Assembly (NCBI GenBank): GCA_026415355.1
Contig: JAOAHF010000009.1
Span: forward strand, 1-64,000
Direction of reading: 5' to 3'
DNA: 64,000 nt
Origin: Brevinematales bacterium
GTDB taxonomy: Bacteria; Spirochaetota; Brevinematia; DTOW01
Part shown: positions 52,846 through 61,154 of the stretch, one piece after another
Layout of the letters: the number at the start of each line of letters is the position of its first letter
Numbering within the stretch: the first letter of the stretch is position 1
Made by a program: the position numbers and the translations under genes
The notes under the pieces: generated by a model
What the model was told of the DNA's origin: nothing
Databases searched by the model: none
Seen by the model: only the letters and a program-made list of their open reading frames with translations

Positions 52846-54645
52846 TTATTTTCTTGAGAATATCTTTTCTAGTGTCTTTTTAGATATGTAAACCATAGTT
52901 GGTCTTCCGTGTGGGCAAGAATATTTATCTTCTATTGACATAACATCTTCTAGTAGCTTGTATGCCTCAATTGGGGATATTATATCACCTGCTTTTATTG
53001 AACTTCTGCAAGAAATAATTGATAGTATCTCTAAGATATTTTCTAGGCTAGGTTCTATTCCTTCTTGTAGTTTTTCGCAAATTTCGATTATGCTACTAGT
53101 TGGATCTATGTTTTTACTAAAGAATGAAGGTACAGTATATATGTAAAGTTTATCTTGAATTTTTATTTCAAACCCTAGTTTTTCAAAAGTTTTGATTTTC
53201 TCTTTTACTATGTTTGTACATATAGATGATACTTCTATCGTTATTGGTGATATTAAGATTTGTTTTGATAGAGATTTATTTTCGATTATCTGTTTGTATA
53301 GTTTTGAAAATGTAAGTCTTTCATCTGAGGCGTGCTGATCTAGGATTAATAATCTGTCTGTGCCTAATTCTTCGAATATTAGGTAGGTTTTAAAAGCAAT
53401 TCCGATGAATCTATATTTTTGTGAAATTCTGGTTTGGAGTTGATTGATTTCTGATTTGTTGATAGAAGTAGGTGGGTACGTATTTTCTGGGGTTGTAATC
53501 GGAGTAAGTGTTGTTAAAAGCGTATTACCTTGGTTTTTTGATTCTTTGATTTTTTGGATTTCATATTCTTTTTCCTTTGATTTTAGAAAACTTTCCAGTG
53601 AGGATTTGATACTTTGTTCTATAGGGTTGAATTTAAGAGATTCTTCAATATCTAGTGTTTGATTGGATTCAGATAATCCTTCTTTTATTGTAGATATTAT
53701 GTAGTGAAATAGTTTACCTTCGTTTTTGAATTTTATTTCTTTTTTGGCAGGATGTATGTTAACATCGATAAGCGACGGATCTACTTTTACAAAACAGAAT
53801 ACTATTGGAAAATTACCTTTTGGAACTAAATTTGAGTAGGCATTTGAGACGGCTGTTAAAAATGTTTTTGATTCAACGAATCTGCTATTAACATATATGT
53901 GTTGTAAGTTTCTAGTTTGTCTTGTAACTGAAGGTTTTGAGAATAGTATTTCAATTTCCATGTCTTCGAAAGTTTTTTTGATGTAAGTAAGTTGTTTTAT
54001 TTCTGGGAAGATGGACATTATTCTTTCTAAGTATGAATTTGTTTTGGGTAAGATGAGTTCTTTTTTTAGGTTATGATATAGTTCAAAGTTTATTTGTGGT
54101 AACGGAATTGCTTTCTTTATGAAAATATCCAAAATGTTTTTAAATTCTGTGGTAGTGCTTTTCAAGAATTCTCTTCTTGGCGGCATGTTGAAAAATAGGT
54201 TTTTTACTTTTACAGTAGTACCGTCTTTTGATGGGTGTGGTATGAGTGATTCAAATTTGCCTCCTTTGACTGAAAGTTTGTACCCTTCGTTTGTTTCTCT
54301 TCTTTTTGATATTATTTCTAGTTCTGAAACTTCTGCTATGCTTGCTAGTGCTTCTCCCCTAAATCCCATTGTTGTAATGCTATATATGTTGTCAAACTTT
54401 TCTATTTTACTTGTTGAGTGTCTTAGGTAACATTTTTCTAGGTCTTCTTTATCCATTCCTTCACCATCATCTAATACTTCTATGAGCTTTTTACCTCCTT
54501 CTAACACGTTTACTATTATTCTAGTACTTCCTGCATCAATTGAGTTGTCAACTAGTTCTCTTACTACTGAATAAGGGCTGTCAATTACTTCGCCAGCTGA
54601 TATTTTAGATATAGTATCTTCGTCGAGTATTCTTATTTTCCCCAT
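52846..54645 (-). CDS. mutL: DNA mismatch repair protein MutL
   Basis: 599 residues. GHKL ATPase N-terminus: IAGEVI-like ISAGEVIDSPYSVVRELVDNSIDAG, DDGEGM, STSKI, TMGFRGEALASI. The C-terminal endonuclease site is largely present: DQHASDE, SCRSSIKAGD and CPHGRP. The last Glu of DQHA-x2-E-x4-E is Ser here (DQHASDERLTFS). It links MutS recognition to strand nicking. Starts 6 nt after the nucleotidyltransferase gene. Confidence 0.95.
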   Translation of the reverse strand: MGKIRILDEDTISKISAGEVIDSPYSVVRELVDNSIDAGSTRIIVNVLEGGKKLIEVLDDGEGMDKEDLEKCYLRHSTSKIEKFDNIYSITTMGFRGEALASIAEVSELEIISKRRETNEGYKLSVKGGKFESLIPHPSKDGTTVKVKNLFFNMPPRREFLKSTTTEFKNILDIFIKKAIPLPQINFELYHNLKKELILPKTNSYLERIMSIFPEIKQLTYIKKTFEDMEIEILFSKPSVTRQTRNLQHIYVNSRFVESKTFLTAVSNAYSNLVPKGNFPIVFCFVKVDPSLIDVNIHPAKKEIKFKNEGKLFHYIISTIKEGLSESNQTLDIEESLKFNPIEQSIKSSLESFLKSKEKEYEIQKIKESKNQGNTLLTTLTPITTPENTYPPTSINKSEINQLQTRISQKYRFIGIAFKTYLIFEELGTDRLLILDQHASDERLTFSKLYKQIIENKSLSKQILISPITIEVSSICTNIVKEKIKTFEKLGFEIKIQDKLYIYTVPSFFSKNIDPTSSIIEICEKLQEGIEPSLENILEILSIISCRSSIKAGDIISPIEAYKLLEDVMSIEDKYSCPHGRPTMVYISKKTLEKIFSRK

Positions 54646-54651
54646 AGTGAG

Positions 54652-55671
54652 TTAGAAACCTTTTTTCTTATACTCTGAATGGGGACCTATATTAAGCTCT
54701 CTGAAACTTTCTTCGACTATGCTATCCTGTCCTATTAAGCTTCTTTCTATTATCATACCTTCGACTTTTGCTCTTTCTTCTACTATACTTTCTCTTATTA
54801 TTGAATTTTTTACGGTAGCACCTTCGTGGATTGATACAAAAGGTCCTATTACAGAATCTTCAACTAAGGCGTTTGGACTTATATAAACAGGTGGTATTAC
54901 TATGGAGTTTTTTACATTTATACCTATTGTGCTTTCATTGTGAAACTTTGTTAGAAGTTTATTGTTTGCTTCGATGAGTTTTTCTTTGCTACCACAGTCA
55001 TATACTTCTGAAGTCTCAAATATACTTATTTTGTGTCCCCTTTTTATCATATCCATCATTGCATCTGTTAGTTGGTATTCATTTTTTGTTCTTATATCGT
55101 TTTCGATAATATAATCTATTGCATTTAGTAAAGGTTCTGCTTCGGTAAAGTAGTATATGCCTGATATTGCTAGATTTGAAATAGGTTTTGAAGGTTTTTC
55201 TACCATTTCTTTTATATATTTACCATCTCTTCCTAATACTACAACACCATATTTGTGTGGATCTTCAACATTAACGACTCCTATGCTATGTTCTCCTTGG
55301 GGAGTTTGTTGAAGTACTTTTTTAACATCTGTGAAAAATATTAGATCTCCTAGTATTATGAGCAATTTGTCTTTTGGTGATATGAAATCTTTTGTTATGC
55401 TTATAGCATGAGCTAAACCTTTTGGATTTTCTTGGATTACAAATGTCTTTCTTATTTTCGGATATGCTTTTTTGACATATTCTTCTATTTGTTCGCCTAG
55501 ATACCCTATTACGAATATGTACTCTTCAACTTCAACATTACTAGTCATATACATTATGTAGTCTATAATCTTTCTATCTGCTACGTTTATGAGAGTTTTT
55601 GGTATTAGTAGAGTATGTGGCCTTAATCTGGTTCCCTTACCTGCAACAGGTATTATTACTTTCAACCCCAT
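54652..55671 (-). CDS. Sugar-phosphate nucleotidyltransferase with left-handed beta-helix tail
   Basis: 339 residues. N-terminal pyrophosphorylase domain (PVAGKGTRLRPHTLLIPKTLI, LIILGDLIFF, VEKPSKPISNLAISGIYYF). C-terminal hexapeptide repeats (about 255-330: VYISPNALVEDSVIGPFVSI..., SIIRESIVEE). It activates a hexose 1-phosphate with a nucleoside triphosphate (RmlA/GlmU-like), probably for a surface sugar. The exact sugar is unknown. It lies between the vwa gene and mutL in an operon. Confidence 0.88.
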   Translation of the reverse strand: MGLKVIIPVAGKGTRLRPHTLLIPKTLINVADRKIIDYIMYMTSNVEVEEYIFVIGYLGEQIEEYVKKAYPKIRKTFVIQENPKGLAHAISITKDFISPKDKLLIILGDLIFFTDVKKVLQQTPQGEHSIGVVNVEDPHKYGVVVLGRDGKYIKEMVEKPSKPISNLAISGIYYFTEAEPLLNAIDYIIENDIRTKNEYQLTDAMMDMIKRGHKISIFETSEVYDCGSKEKLIEANNKLLTKFHNESTIGINVKNSIVIPPVYISPNALVEDSVIGPFVSIHEGATVKNSIIRESIVEERAKVEGMIIERSLIGQDSIVEESFRELNIGPHSEYKKKGF

Positions 55672-55685
55672 TTTATCCTCCGAAT

Positions 55686-56711
55686 TTAATCAACTTCAAA
55701 TATATAGTTACCTGCTGCAAATCTCATTCCTTTGAAAAGGAAGGTTCCATTAGGTATTGTGACATTATCTTTTTTAGAAAAGAAGATTCTATAACCTTTT
55801 CTAGTTGCTCTTATTGTAATATATCCATTATATGTCCAGTTAGGTAGCGTTACCTTACCTTTAGAAGAAGATATGACGATTTTGTATCCTTTTATAGTGA
55901 TATCCTTCTTGAATTTATCTGATGAACATTTTAGTACACTGATGTTTGATACTTTTTTAGATTTGTTTACTATGTATATTTTTGGCATAGTGAGAAGGAG
56001 TAGTAGTAGTAATATAAGTAATATTGGTATTATAAGGTATAATGTAACATTCTTTCCTAAAACTGTTTCTGTTATCAAAGTTTCGGTGTGGTTTGTTAGA
56101 TCTACTTCGATAAATTTTACTTGTTCTACTTCTTTGAGTGCTTTTGATAGTTGTGATTCTTTTTTTTGAGGTGTTTTGGAAATAAGTTTCTCGAGGGATA
56201 TGAAATACACTAGTTGTTGTGGTTCAAATAATGTTGATAATTTTTCCAAGTCAACTATGTATTTTTTTGTTTTTATAGGTGGATCATCGATACCGTCTGA
56301 TATTATTATGACTTTTGTATTTTGGGATGACATATTGCTGACTTTTATGAGATTTGCTACTTCTTCTAGCATCTTGTATGTGAAGGTCCATTTACCATAG
56401 GGTTGTGTACCGCTCATCACTTTGTAAATAACTTCTTTGTTGTATTCATCTTTTATTTCAATAGGAGGACGTATATTTACTATTTCATTAAAGTCAACAA
56501 TATATACAATATCACCATTTTTTAGGGAAAATATGAAGTTTGATAAAGATCTCAAAGCTACATCATATACTCTTACTCCATCAATGACCTTTCTGTTCAT
56601 ACTTAGCGAAGTATCGATTACTATTATGTAATTTTCAGAATATGCTTGTTTACTAAAGAACGTAAGTATCATCAAAACTAGTATTACTACAAAAAAAGGA
56701 ATTCTTTTCAT
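55686..56711 (-). CDS. Von Willebrand factor A domain membrane protein
   Basis: 341 residues. Signal peptide or anchor at the N-terminus (about 5-25), then a VWA domain with the MIDAS motif DTSLS (VIDTSLSMNR) and IIISDGIDDPP. A single membrane helix lies at about 225-247, then a C-terminal beta-rich domain (ITIRATRKGYRIFF). The metal-dependent adhesion site is probably extracytoplasmic. Partner unknown. First gene of the vwa-nucleotidyltransferase-mutL operon. Confidence 0.82.
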   Translation of the reverse strand: MKRIPFFVVILVLMILTFFSKQAYSENYIIVIDTSLSMNRKVIDGVRVYDVALRSLSNFIFSLKNGDIVYIVDFNEIVNIRPPIEIKDEYNKEVIYKVMSGTQPYGKWTFTYKMLEEVANLIKVSNMSSQNTKVIIISDGIDDPPIKTKKYIVDLEKLSTLFEPQQLVYFISLEKLISKTPQKKESQLSKALKEVEQVKFIEVDLTNHTETLITETVLGKNVTLYLIIPILLILLLLLLLTMPKIYIVNKSKKVSNISVLKCSSDKFKKDITIKGYKIVISSSKGKVTLPNWTYNGYITIRATRKGYRIFFSKKDNVTIPNGTFLFKGMRFAAGNYIFEVD

Positions 56712-56718
56712 ATTAGTT

Positions 56719-56748
56719 ATACTAAACTGAGATAGTACTATTTTTCAA
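56719..56748 (-). promoter_or_regulatory. Leaderless-type promoter of the vwa-mutL operon
   Basis: On the minus strand TTGAAA (56743-56748), 18 nt, TAGTAT (56719-56724), then 7 nt to the ATG at 56711. Confidence 0.6.
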
Positions 56749-56885
56749 TAATTTTAGAAATTGGTGAAATTTAAAAAATGTTCCAACAGTGGATTAATTA
56801 TCTTTTGATAAAAGAATCAAGTTGTTTGATTATGGAATGAGATTTTTGGGTTTAGTGTAGTGATTAATTTTTGTTGTTTTATCCT

Positions 56886-56913
56886 TAAGTCATTATAGGA
56901 CTTTCCGAAATAA
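56886..56913 (+). promoter_or_regulatory. Possible sigma-28-like promoter of flgE
   Basis: TAAG (56886-56889), 15 nt, CCGAAATAA (56905-56913), which loosely resembles the flagellar consensus TAAA-N15-GCCGATAA. It is only a partial match. Confidence 0.3.
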
Positions 56914-56939
56914 TAATTGTAATGTAGGAGATAGGCATT

Positions 56940-58295
56940 ATGATGAGGTCTTTGTATTCTGGTGTATCTGGGTTGGTTAACCATCAGGTTAGGATGGATG
57001 TTTTGGGTAATAACATTTCAAATGTTAATACTTATGGTTTTAAGAGAGAGAGAGTTACGTTTCAAGATATAATCTCACAAATGGTAGAAGCATCAGCTAA
57101 ACCTACTGATGAGAGGGGTGGTATAAATTCAAAGCAAATAGGACTTGGTATGACAGTTGCTAGCATAGACAAGATCATGACTCAAGGTAGCATACAGACA
57201 ACTGGTATAAATACTGATCTTTCTATAGCGGGTGAGGGATTTTTTGTTCTTAAAAAGGGTGATCAACTTTTCTACTCAAGGGCTGGTAATTTTTATATAG
57301 ATAAAAATGGTACTTTGGTTAACTCAAGTGGTTTTAAAGTTCAAGGTTGGAAGGCACAAAAATTAGAAACTGGTGAGATAATAATAAATCCTTCAGGTCA
57401 AATTGAAGATCTTGTTATTCCTAGAGGAGCAAAAAGTCCAGCAGCGGCTACGACTGTGGTCAAGTATAGGTCTAATTTGGATGGTAGAACACCAGTACTA
57501 ACACCACAGTCCAGTCTTTTAGATAGAGAGAAGTACACTCACAAAACTAGTGTGGATATCTTTGATTCGTATGGGAATAGATATAGAATGTTTATTGATT
57601 TTGTAAGAACAGATCTAAATACTTGGGTTGCTACTGTTAATGTCGAAAATTCTAGTGGAGTTGTTGTGAGTGTTGGTGAAGAAAAAGTTGATAATAATAA
57701 TCAGTTTACTATTGTTTTTGATAATAAGGGCACTTTAAGAAGTATTTCTGATAATAGTGTTAATCCTACGGTTATGGATTCTGGTACTCTCATGGCTAAT
57801 GTGAGTTTTACTCTACCAGATGGTACTAGACAGACTGTTAAAGTAGAATTAGGTGTTGTAGGTAGTATTGAAAATAGTATTACTCAGTTTTCTTCTCCTT
57901 CAACTGCTTCAGTTTATGATCAAGATGGACATGCTATGGGGTATCTTGAGAGCTTTAAGATAGACAGTTCGGGAACTATAATAGGTGTTTTTACTAACGG
58001 TCTTCAAGAACCTTTAGGACAAGTAGCTTTGGCTGGATTTACTAATCCTCAAGGTCTTGAGAAGGTTGGTGAAAATTTGTACATTGAAACCATGAACTCA
58101 GGACTTGCAGATATAAGTCCAGCGGAGATAAAAGGTAAAGGTAAGATATACTCAGGAGCATTGGAAATGTCTAATGTTGATTTATCTGATGCTTTTGTTG
58201 ATATGATCGTTACACAAAGAGGATTCCAAGCAAATTCGAGAACAATAACAACGACGGATCAGATGCTACAAGAAATACTGAATCTCAAGAGATAA
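56940..58295 (+). CDS. flgE: Flagellar hook protein
   Basis: 451 residues (ATG at 56940 or 56943, AGGAG upstream). N-terminal rod motif SLYSGVSGLVNHQVRMDVLGNNISNVNTYGFK, IAGEGFFVL, and C-terminal EMSNVDLSDAFVDMIVTQRGFQANSRTITT. It forms the curved hook of the periplasmic flagellum. In spirochaetes, hook subunits are covalently cross-linked by lysinoalanine between Lys165 and Cys178 with Asn179 assisting. Here residues 165 and 179 are Lys and Asn, but 178 is Ser (KYRSNLD), and the protein has no cysteine. Confidence 0.96.
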   Translation: MMRSLYSGVSGLVNHQVRMDVLGNNISNVNTYGFKRERVTFQDIISQMVEASAKPTDERGGINSKQIGLGMTVASIDKIMTQGSIQTTGINTDLSIAGEGFFVLKKGDQLFYSRAGNFYIDKNGTLVNSSGFKVQGWKAQKLETGEIIINPSGQIEDLVIPRGAKSPAAATTVVKYRSNLDGRTPVLTPQSSLLDREKYTHKTSVDIFDSYGNRYRMFIDFVRTDLNTWVATVNVENSSGVVVSVGEEKVDNNNQFTIVFDNKGTLRSISDNSVNPTVMDSGTLMANVSFTLPDGTRQTVKVELGVVGSIENSITQFSSPSTASVYDQDGHAMGYLESFKIDSSGTIIGVFTNGLQEPLGQVALAGFTNPQGLEKVGENLYIETMNSGLADISPAEIKGKGKIYSGALEMSNVDLSDAFVDMIVTQRGFQANSRTITTTDQMLQEILNLKR

Positions 58296-58321
58296 TAGGT
58301 ATCGCACCACCTATTTTCTAG

Positions 58322-58350
58322 GGGAGGGCCAAAAGTAGGTTCTCCCTTTT
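58322..58350 (+). terminator. flgE terminator
   Basis: GGGAGGGCC (58322-58330) pairs with GGTTCTCCC (58338-58346), nine pairs including two G-T, loop AAAAGTA, followed by TTTT. Confidence 0.75.
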
Positions 58351-58353
58351 CAT

Positions 58354-59499
58354 TCACATTATTAATATCTTTAACCTTTCAACTTCGTCGATGTCTGTTA
58401 TTACCTTTACTATATATCGGTGTGGATCTAGTTGTAAATTTACTTTTATTTTGCTCGTTACCTTACCGAGAGAATTTTCAATAAGTAGTATTGTGGGTTT
58501 TATAGAGTATTCACTGTCTTTGTGTATTATTATTCCTTTTTCACCAGTATTCAGTAATACAAATGATCCTACGGTATATGGTGATGGTAAATTGTATAAC
58601 TTAGCCATTTCTATTACAAATCTTTGGGCTAACATTGGCTCAAAGTGTGTACCTGATCTTTTCATTATTATATCTAGCGCTTGTGCTATGGTCATTCCTT
58701 GTTTGTAAGGTCTTTCTGAAGTAAGAGCGTCAAATACGTCTGCTAAACTAACAATTTGAGGATATCTCCCTATTCTATCGAACTTTATTCCCAAAGGATA
58801 TCCATTGCCGTCGTATCTCTCGTGATGAAAGAGTACTATCTTCTTAGCGTATGTGCTTACTGTAGGTTCATCTTTTATCGCGAAATATCCTATTATTGGA
58901 TGCTTTTTAATTATCGTTAATTCTTCTTCTGTGAGTTCTCCAGGTTTGTAAAGTATAGATGTTGGTATTTTTACCTTACCTATGTCATGTAGTATTGCTC
59001 CTGTTCCTATTTCTTTTGTTACAAAATCACTAGCACCTAAAAATTTGGAGAAAAACATTGAAAGTATTGTTACGTTCACAGAATGTACGTAAGTGTATTC
59101 ATCATAGTTTTTTACAATAGAAAGGTTTATTACTGCCTTTCCGAGTTTTTGAATCATTTCTTTAAATAGCTGTTCTATTATCCTTTTTACTTCTGATATT
59201 TCTATTTTATTGTCTTCTTTGAGTTGGTGTAAAACATTGTTTATAACTTCTTTTGCTTTTTCTTTGACTTCTTCTGAAAACATCGGAGGATATATTTCCG
59301 AAAGATCTTTTTTTATCTCTTTGGTGTAGTATAATTCTTTTATACCTTGGGTTTTGAGTTGATTAATTATGTTGGGAGTTAGAGGCTTTTTAGCAGGCCA
59401 TATAAAGATACCTTCTTTTGAAAATAAATCTCCTGATAGCACCATGCCGGGTTTTAGAAAATCAACTAGTATGTCGTATTTTATTTCACCTGTTCCCAT
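58354..59499 (-). CDS. HD-GYP domain phosphodiesterase
   Basis: 381 residues. A leading domain of about 125 residues (VDFLKPGMVLSGDLFSKEG) of the kind found before many HD-GYP modules. The HD-GYP domain has HS near 139, HDIGK at 171-175, HHERYDGNGYP and LADVFDALTSERPYK. The C-terminus is a small beta domain. It would hydrolyse cyclic di-GMP; no receiver or membrane helix is present. Convergent with flgE, suggesting but not proving a link to motility. Promoter and palindrome lie at 59513-59552. Confidence 0.92.
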   Translation of the reverse strand: MGTGEIKYDILVDFLKPGMVLSGDLFSKEGIFIWPAKKPLTPNIINQLKTQGIKELYYTKEIKKDLSEIYPPMFSEEVKEKAKEVINNVLHQLKEDNKIEISEVKRIIEQLFKEMIQKLGKAVINLSIVKNYDEYTYVHSVNVTILSMFFSKFLGASDFVTKEIGTGAILHDIGKVKIPTSILYKPGELTEEELTIIKKHPIIGYFAIKDEPTVSTYAKKIVLFHHERYDGNGYPLGIKFDRIGRYPQIVSLADVFDALTSERPYKQGMTIAQALDIIMKRSGTHFEPMLAQRFVIEMAKLYNLPSPYTVGSFVLLNTGEKGIIIHKDSEYSIKPTILLIENSLGKVTSKIKVNLQLDPHRYIVKVITDIDEVERLKILIM

Positions 59500-59512
59500 G
59501 ATTTATGACGTA

Positions 59513-59552
59513 ATTATACTACTAATATATGATCTGTTTCAATAGAAACAGA
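59513..59552 (-). promoter_or_regulatory. HD-GYP gene promoter with palindrome over -35
   Basis: On the minus strand TTGAAA (59537-59542), 18 nt, TATAAT (59513-59518). The -35 box lies inside TCTGTTTC-AATA-GAAACAGA (59533-59552), an inverted repeat with perfect 8-bp arms. The leader before the ATG would be about 7 nt, without a Shine-Dalgarno sequence. Confidence 0.6.
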
Positions 59553-59663
59553 GATTTGATCTTAGTTATAATTACAGGAATATATAGTATCTTATATATT
59601 CGCATAGGAAATTGTGAGGGTGATATTTAGTAATTATATTTTAGCTAAATTTTGAGGATCTTT

Positions 59664-59692
59664 TTGAAAAAAATATTTGTGAAAGTTATAAT
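59664..59692 (+). promoter_or_regulatory. Promoter of fecR-like/nadD operon
   Basis: TTGAAA (59664-59669), 17 nt, TATAAT (59687-59692), then GGAGGT at 59700. Confidence 0.7.
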
Positions 59693-59709
59693 ATTGTTTG
59701 GAGGTAGGT

Positions 59710-60471
59710 ATGAGAAGAATTATATTTTCGATTCTTGTAATTATGATATCTAGTTTTGTTTATGGGCAGAAATATGTTGTTGATACTTCAATAGGTGATG
59801 TTTATGTTTTAAACAAGGGGAAGAGTTCAATAGTAGAAGTTGGGTATATCATAAAGCAAGGGGATACTATAAAAACTGGTAGGGATTCTGAATGTTACAT
59901 ATCAGTTGATAGAAGAGGATATATAAAAGTTGAACCAAATACTTCGGTTAAATTTGAAGAGATTGAAAGTATTGCTAAGGAGAGCAAGAGAGACAAATTG
60001 AGTGTTAATGGTAATATAATACTATCAGTTAAAGGTATATTTTCTCAAAATAGCTCTTTGAGCATTAAAACATCAACGGCTTTTGCTACTGTTAGGGGTA
60101 CAGAGTTTGTGATAGAAGTTGCTGATATGACAACAAGGGTTTACGTTCTTGAGGGTAAAGTAGAAGTTGCTCCGCTTGTTTCACAGGTAGAAAGTGATCT
60201 TTTGATGTTTTCGACTTTACTTAATGCAGGGGAGAAGATAGAAATATCAGAAATAGATGTGATAAATGCTACTTCTTTTTTAAGGAAAGGTAAAGAAGGT
60301 GAGTATGGCGTTTTTTTGAATAGTAAAAAGAAATCTATTATTGCTTCTGAAAGAGAGAGATTTTCGCAAAGGATGAAAATGTTAAGAGATTTACAGAAAA
60401 AGAGAAAAGAAGAGCTTGAGAGAAAGAAAAAAGAATATCTTAAGGATCCATCAAAAATGTTTGAAGAATAA
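59710..60471 (+). CDS. Exported FecR-domain protein
   Basis: 253 residues from the ATG at 59710, just after GGAGGTAGGT. Signal peptide of about 20 residues ending VYGQ. FecR fold at about 25-165: GDTIKTGRDSECYISVDRRG, VEPNTSVKFEEI, and TSTAFATVRGTEFVIE with the typical VRGT turn, followed by VLEGKVEV. C-terminal tail (about 200-253) is a Lys/Arg/Glu helix (QKKRKEELERKKKEY). Probably periplasmic; role unknown. Three nt before nadD. Confidence 0.85.
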   Translation: MRRIIFSILVIMISSFVYGQKYVVDTSIGDVYVLNKGKSSIVEVGYIIKQGDTIKTGRDSECYISVDRRGYIKVEPNTSVKFEEIESIAKESKRDKLSVNGNIILSVKGIFSQNSSLSIKTSTAFATVRGTEFVIEVADMTTRVYVLEGKVEVAPLVSQVESDLLMFSTLLNAGEKIEISEIDVINATSFLRKGKEGEYGVFLNSKKKSIIASERERFSQRMKMLRDLQKKRKEELERKKKEYLKDPSKMFEE

Positions 60472-60474
60472 TAG

Positions 60475-61053
60475 ATGAAAATAGGTCTTTTTGGCGGTAC
60501 CTTTGATCCTATACATATAGGACATTTAATAGTTGCTAATACTGCTTTGGTTAGATTTACATTAGATAAAGTTGTCTTTGTACCAGCAAAGGTGTCTCCA
60601 TTTAAGCTTGGCCGTCAAAAAATGTTTACAGATAAGCAAATAATTGAGATGATAAATCTCTCAATACTAGATAACGAGAAATTTGAGTTATCGGATTTTG
60701 AGATTTTATCTGAAAGTGTTTCTTATACATATCTTACTGTAGATTATTTTAGTAATCTCTATAATGGTGCAGATATTTACCTAGTACTTGGTAGTGATAG
60801 TTTTGAAAGTTTTTGTAAGTGGAAAAATTATGAGCAGATAATTCAGAAATGCAAAATAATTGTTTATCCTAGATTGGGAAGTAGTTTGGAATTGCCTAAG
60901 TGTTTGGAAAGTTTTAAGCATAAAGTTTTTGTTTTACAGTCTCCTGTTATCGAAATAAGCTCAACTATTATAAGAAAGATGATAGTTAGAAAGGAAGATT
61001 TTAGGTATCTAGTTCACGATAGAGTTTATGAGTACATAAAAAGTTTGATGTAA
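60475..61053 (+). CDS. nadD: Nicotinate-nucleotide adenylyltransferase
   Basis: 192 residues. GLFGGTFDPIHIGHL holds the nucleotidyltransferase HxGH motif, and VIEISSTIIRKMI the C-terminal ISSTxxR motif. Adenylates nicotinate mononucleotide in NAD synthesis. Translated immediately after the FecR-like gene. Confidence 0.95.
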   Translation: MKIGLFGGTFDPIHIGHLIVANTALVRFTLDKVVFVPAKVSPFKLGRQKMFTDKQIIEMINLSILDNEKFELSDFEILSESVSYTYLTVDYFSNLYNGADIYLVLGSDSFESFCKWKNYEQIIQKCKIIVYPRLGSSLELPKCLESFKHKVFVLQSPVIEISSTIIRKMIVRKEDFRYLVHDRVYEYIKSLM

Positions 61054-61154
61054 TTTTGATTAGAATTATCTGCTTTTTAGTAACTTAAATGATATTTTTA
61101 TAGACTATATATTTTGTTTGTATGTGACTTTTTAATCAAAGATGTTTAGGTTTA

